Part shown: in pieces, positions 30,843 through 33,761 of the stretch
Layout of the letters: each line of letters opens with the position of its first letter
How positions within the stretch are numbered: the first letter of the stretch is position 1
Origin: Bacteroidales bacterium
GTDB lineage: Bacteria; Bacteroidota; Bacteroidia; Bacteroidales; UBA932
DNA length: 33,761 nt
NCBI GenBank assembly: GCA_017461285.1
Contig: JAFTYS010000032.1
Location: 1 to 33,761 of the forward strand
Direction: 5' to 3'
The notes under the pieces: model-generated
Database searches by the model: none
What the model was told of the DNA's origin: nothing
Seen by the model: only the letters and a program-made list of their open reading frames with translations
Translations under genes and position numbers: made by a program

Positions 30843-33434
30843 ATGAGAATCAGCAAAATAGTCTTGGCTTCACTTTTACTGTTCATGACCTTCGGTGCAT
30901 GGGGACAGCAGAAGGGGAGTGATGTAGTCGTCGATTACAACAGGCCTAAGAAATATATTGTAGGTGGAGTCGGAGTAGAAGGAAACAATTATCTCTCTCC
31001 AGATCAGATACTTCAGGTCACAGGTCTCCAGAAAGGTATGGAGATAACCGTTCCAAGCGAGGAGATCACATCGATCGTTAACAGGCTGTGGCTTCAGAGG
31101 TATTTCGATGATGTGGCTGTAGTGGTGGACTCCATCGTTCCAGCCACGGATACTGCGTTCTTCAAGATACGCATCGTCGAGAGGCCTCGAGTTTCCAGAT
31201 GGACATTCTCAGGAGTAAAGAGCGGCGAGGAGAAGGAACTTCTTGAAAGGCTTAACCTCAAGAGAGGAGGCGAGTTCTCCGAGTATGTATCCAAGACATC
31301 TACGGACATCATCAAGAGATACTATAAGGAAAAAGGATTCCTTAACGTCAAGGTTGACGTGAACACCAAGCGTGATACTGTGATACGCAGTGCGATAAGG
31401 GTGCAGTTCGCTGTCGACAGGGGACAGAAGGTCAAGATCAAGACCATCACGTTCAACGGTGTCGAAAGCGTGAAGGAAGGAAAGCTCGTAAGGTCCATGA
31501 AGAAGACGAAGGACAAGCGTCTGATGAACTTCTTCAGTTCGAAGAAATTCAACGAGGGAGAGTACGACAACGACAAGAGATCCCTCATAAGCAAGCTGAA
31601 CGAGTCCGGTTACAGGGATGCGCGCATCGTGAAGGATACGATGTATTATGTGGAGCCGGGACGTCTCCAGATCGACTTTGATATCGACGAAGGAAAGCAG
31701 TATTACTTCAGGGACATCACATGGACCGGAAACTCTGTCTATGATTCGGAAACCCTGAACAAGATCCTCAAGATCAACAAGGGTGACGTGTATGATGTGG
31801 TGACTATGGAGAAGCGTCTCTTCGGAGGCGGAAAGCAGAGCGAGTACGATATCTCGAAGCTTTACAAGGACAACGGATACCTCTTCTTCCAGGTGCAGCC
31901 GGTAGAAATGAATATCGAGGGCGACTCTGTGGATGTCGAGATGAGGATCGTGGAAGGCAAGCCTGCAACATTGAACAATATCGTGATCAACGGAAACGAC
32001 CTGACCAACGAAAGAGTTATCCGCCGCCAGATCTTCACCCGTCCGGGATATCTGTTCAGTCAGACCGATTTCGAGGGATCGATCCGTGAGATCGCTTCGA
32101 TGGGCCAGTTCGATCCGGAGTCAATAATGGAATATGGAAAGGGATATTCCATCATCCCTAACCAGCTTAACAACACTGTCGACCTTGTATATAACGTGAC
32201 CGAAAAACCGTCAAGCCAGCTGGAACTTTCCGGCGGATGGGGCGGTAACACATTCGTGGCGACCGTCGGAGTAAGCTTCAACAACTTCTCGACCCGCAGG
32301 TTCTTCGACAAGTCTGCATGGAGACCTGTCCCTCTGGGAGATGCCCAGAACCTGGCAGTCCGCTTCCAGACCAACGGTACGTACTATACCAGCCTTTCGG
32401 CAAGCTTCTCAGAGCCTTGGCTCTTCGGCAAGAAGCCTACTTCGCTGAACCTGTCGCTGTACTATACCCGCCAGACCAACTCATACATATATTATAACAT
32501 ACTCAACAATGACGAGTATATGGAGGTGTATGGATTTGCAGCCGGTCTCGGAAAGCGTCTCAAGTGGCCTGACAGATATTTCGTCCTCTACAACCAGCTG
32601 AGCTGGCAGACATACAAGCTCCAGAACTGGGCATATCAGTTCCTGTTCAATACAGGTATTTCCCATAACCTGAGCTATACATTGAGTCTGTCGCGAAATT
32701 CTACTGACCAGCAGATATATCCTCGTGTGGGATCTGACTTCAGCTTCTCGCTTCAGCTGACTCCTCCTTACTCTCTTATGAGGAAGAAGGACCACGGTAT
32801 CCTCGATGCCTCAGGAAATCCTACAAAGGTCTCAAGCTGGAAGGATATCGACTATAACCTGCAGACTTCCCAGGACAGGTACAAGTGGATCGAGTATCAC
32901 AAGTGGACGTTCAAGGGTGCTGTCTACACCAAGCTTGTCGGAGACCTCGTGCTGATGGCCCGTGCTCAGTTCGGATACCTCGGATATTATAACAGAAACT
33001 GGGGATATTCTCCGTTTGAAGGATTCCGCGTCGGTGGTGACGGTATGTCCGGATATGACACTTACGGTTCGGAGATTATCTCTCTCCGCGGTTACGAGAA
33101 CTATTCGCTGACTCCTACAAACATGTCGTCATATAATTCTACCGGACAGTATTATGCTGGTAACGTATATGACAAGTTCACTGTTGAGCTCCGTTATCCT
33201 GTGATCCTCCAGCCGCAGTCTACGATTTTTGCATTGCTCTTCCTTGAAGGTGGTAACTGCTGGTCAGACATCAGGGATTTCAATCCGTTCCAGATCAGAA
33301 GATCGGCCGGTGTGGGTGTGAGAGTGTTCCTGCCGATGATCGGACTTCTCGGTGTTGACTGGGGATACGGATTCGACAATCATGACGGATATGGCGGAAG
33401 CCAGTTCCACTTCGTGATAGGACAGCAGTTCTGA
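30843..33434 (+). CDS. bamA: Outer-membrane protein assembly factor BamA
   Basis: BamA is the central Omp85 barrel that inserts beta-barrel proteins. The 863-residue protein starts with a signal peptide (residues 1-21, cut near WGQ). Successive POTRA domains follow (about 35-430), with recurring patterns such as ITFNGVESVKEGKLVRSM, ITWTGNSVYDSETLNKIL and IVINGNDLTNERVIRRQI. The barrel runs from about 455 to the end. The conserved lid-loop motif is LRGYE (R749), and the protein ends in an aromatic beta-signal (FHFVIGQQF). It is somewhat longer than E. coli BamA (810). It is followed 34 nt later by a Skp/OmpH gene. Confidence 0.97.
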   Translation: MRISKIVLASLLLFMTFGAWGQQKGSDVVVDYNRPKKYIVGGVGVEGNNYLSPDQILQVTGLQKGMEITVPSEEITSIVNRLWLQRYFDDVAVVVDSIVPATDTAFFKIRIVERPRVSRWTFSGVKSGEEKELLERLNLKRGGEFSEYVSKTSTDIIKRYYKEKGFLNVKVDVNTKRDTVIRSAIRVQFAVDRGQKVKIKTITFNGVESVKEGKLVRSMKKTKDKRLMNFFSSKKFNEGEYDNDKRSLISKLNESGYRDARIVKDTMYYVEPGRLQIDFDIDEGKQYYFRDITWTGNSVYDSETLNKILKINKGDVYDVVTMEKRLFGGGKQSEYDISKLYKDNGYLFFQVQPVEMNIEGDSVDVEMRIVEGKPATLNNIVINGNDLTNERVIRRQIFTRPGYLFSQTDFEGSIREIASMGQFDPESIMEYGKGYSIIPNQLNNTVDLVYNVTEKPSSQLELSGGWGGNTFVATVGVSFNNFSTRRFFDKSAWRPVPLGDAQNLAVRFQTNGTYYTSLSASFSEPWLFGKKPTSLNLSLYYTRQTNSYIYYNILNNDEYMEVYGFAAGLGKRLKWPDRYFVLYNQLSWQTYKLQNWAYQFLFNTGISHNLSYTLSLSRNSTDQQIYPRVGSDFSFSLQLTPPYSLMRKKDHGILDASGNPTKVSSWKDIDYNLQTSQDRYKWIEYHKWTFKGAVYTKLVGDLVLMARAQFGYLGYYNRNWGYSPFEGFRVGGDGMSGYDTYGSEIISLRGYENYSLTPTNMSSYNSTGQYYAGNVYDKFTVELRYPVILQPQSTIFALLFLEGGNCWSDIRDFNPFQIRRSAGVGVRVFLPMIGLLGVDWGYGFDNHDGYGGSQFHFVIGQQF

Positions 33435-33468
33435 TGATATTAATAATTATATGTATAGATAACAGATT

Positions 33469-33761
33469 ATGAAAAGAATTCTTTTGATCGCAGCTGTGAC
33501 ACTGATGTCAGTGGCTGCAAGCGCACAGGACTTCAAGTGGGCTTATGTTGATTTCAACGAAATCGTGATGCTCATGCCTGAGATGGACGAGGCAAGAGCA
33601 ACAATGGAAGAGAATCAGAAGACCAATGAGGAGATTCTCGTAGCCATGTATGAGGAATACCAGACCAAGATGCAGCAGTATCAGCAGAAGGCAGAGTCTT
33701 GGACTCCGGCTATCCGCGAGAGCAAGGAGAAGGAGATAATGGAGATCCAGGCTCGTTTCGA
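33469..33761 (+). CDS. OmpH/Skp family periplasmic chaperone, N-terminal part (runs off right edge)
   Basis: The visible 97 residues start MKRILLIAAVTLMSVAASAQ, a cleavable signal peptide (cut near ASA before QD). Then come the OmpH-type first strand WAYVDFNEIVMLMPEM and a Glu/Gln-rich coiled coil (MYEEYQTKMQQYQQKAESW). It continues beyond the window. Position right after bamA is the usual place for Skp-like chaperones, which carry unfolded outer-membrane proteins to BAM. Unlike the paralogue at 27784 it has a normal cleavage site. Confidence 0.92.
   Translation, partial: MKRILLIAAVTLMSVAASAQDFKWAYVDFNEIVMLMPEMDEARATMEENQKTNEEILVAMYEEYQTKMQQYQQKAESWTPAIRESKEKEIMEIQARF

Overview
The window is a chromosomal stretch of a member of the phylum Bacteroidota, most likely order Bacteroidales (inference). 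The evidence is the set of phylum-typical proteins (a DUF4837 lipoprotein, a NigD-like lipoprotein, the divergent Bacteroidota RNA polymerase omega subunit, a LysM plus type-1 periplasmic-binding-fold protein, and a short CstA) together with repeated copies of the Bacteroidota -7 promoter element TAnnTTTG in front of genes. Base composition looks close to balanced. Coding density is very high. I see no insertion sequence, prophage, integrase or CRISPR array, so this is core genome rather than an accessory island.

Layout. Positions 1-4692 (minus strand): start of rpsT, tRNA-Glu, then the operon M23 peptidase > dxr > rseP > DUF4837 lipoprotein. Positions 4725-8098 (plus): ruvX > def > phosphohexomutase > M23/LysM peptidase. 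Positions 8100-10942 (minus): miaB > glpK. Positions 11007-13499 (plus): small lipoprotein > SPOR-like protein > rpoN, closed by a strong terminator. Positions 13573-14969 (plus): radC and upp. Positions 14970-15134 hold no gene but a series of strong hairpins ending in a bidirectional terminator that faces tRNA-His. Positions 15337-17121 (plus): an OadA/PycB-type carboxyltransferase whose biotin domain lacks the biotinylated lysine. Then come a NigD-like lipoprotein (minus), cstA (plus) overlapping tail-to-tail with an Irr-like Fur-family regulator (minus), a short-chain dehydrogenase, trxB > bamD > rpoZ > recN (plus), the minus-strand operon ompH-like > glycosyltransferase > LysM/PBP-fold protein, pdxJ (minus), and the divergent operon nadK > uppS > bamA > ompH (plus), which runs off the right edge.

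Functionally the region is dominated by cell-envelope construction: isoprenoid precursors and lipid carrier (dxr, uppS), outer-membrane assembly (bamA, bamD, two Skp/OmpH-like chaperones), peptidoglycan remodelling (two M23 peptidases, two LysM proteins, a SPOR-like protein), intramembrane proteolysis (rseP), a glycosyltransferase and several lipoproteins. Housekeeping genes for DNA repair, transcription, tRNA modification, protein maturation and cofactors are interleaved.

The observations most worth a second look are the non-biotinylatable carboxyltransferase, the hairpin cluster after upp, several genes whose -7 box sits only 4-7 nt from the start codon (probable leaderless mRNAs), the LysM/PBP-fold protein as a candidate peptidoglycan-synthesis regulator, and the Fur-family protein without the usual CxxC zinc motifs. 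I did not find a clearly new multi-gene system.
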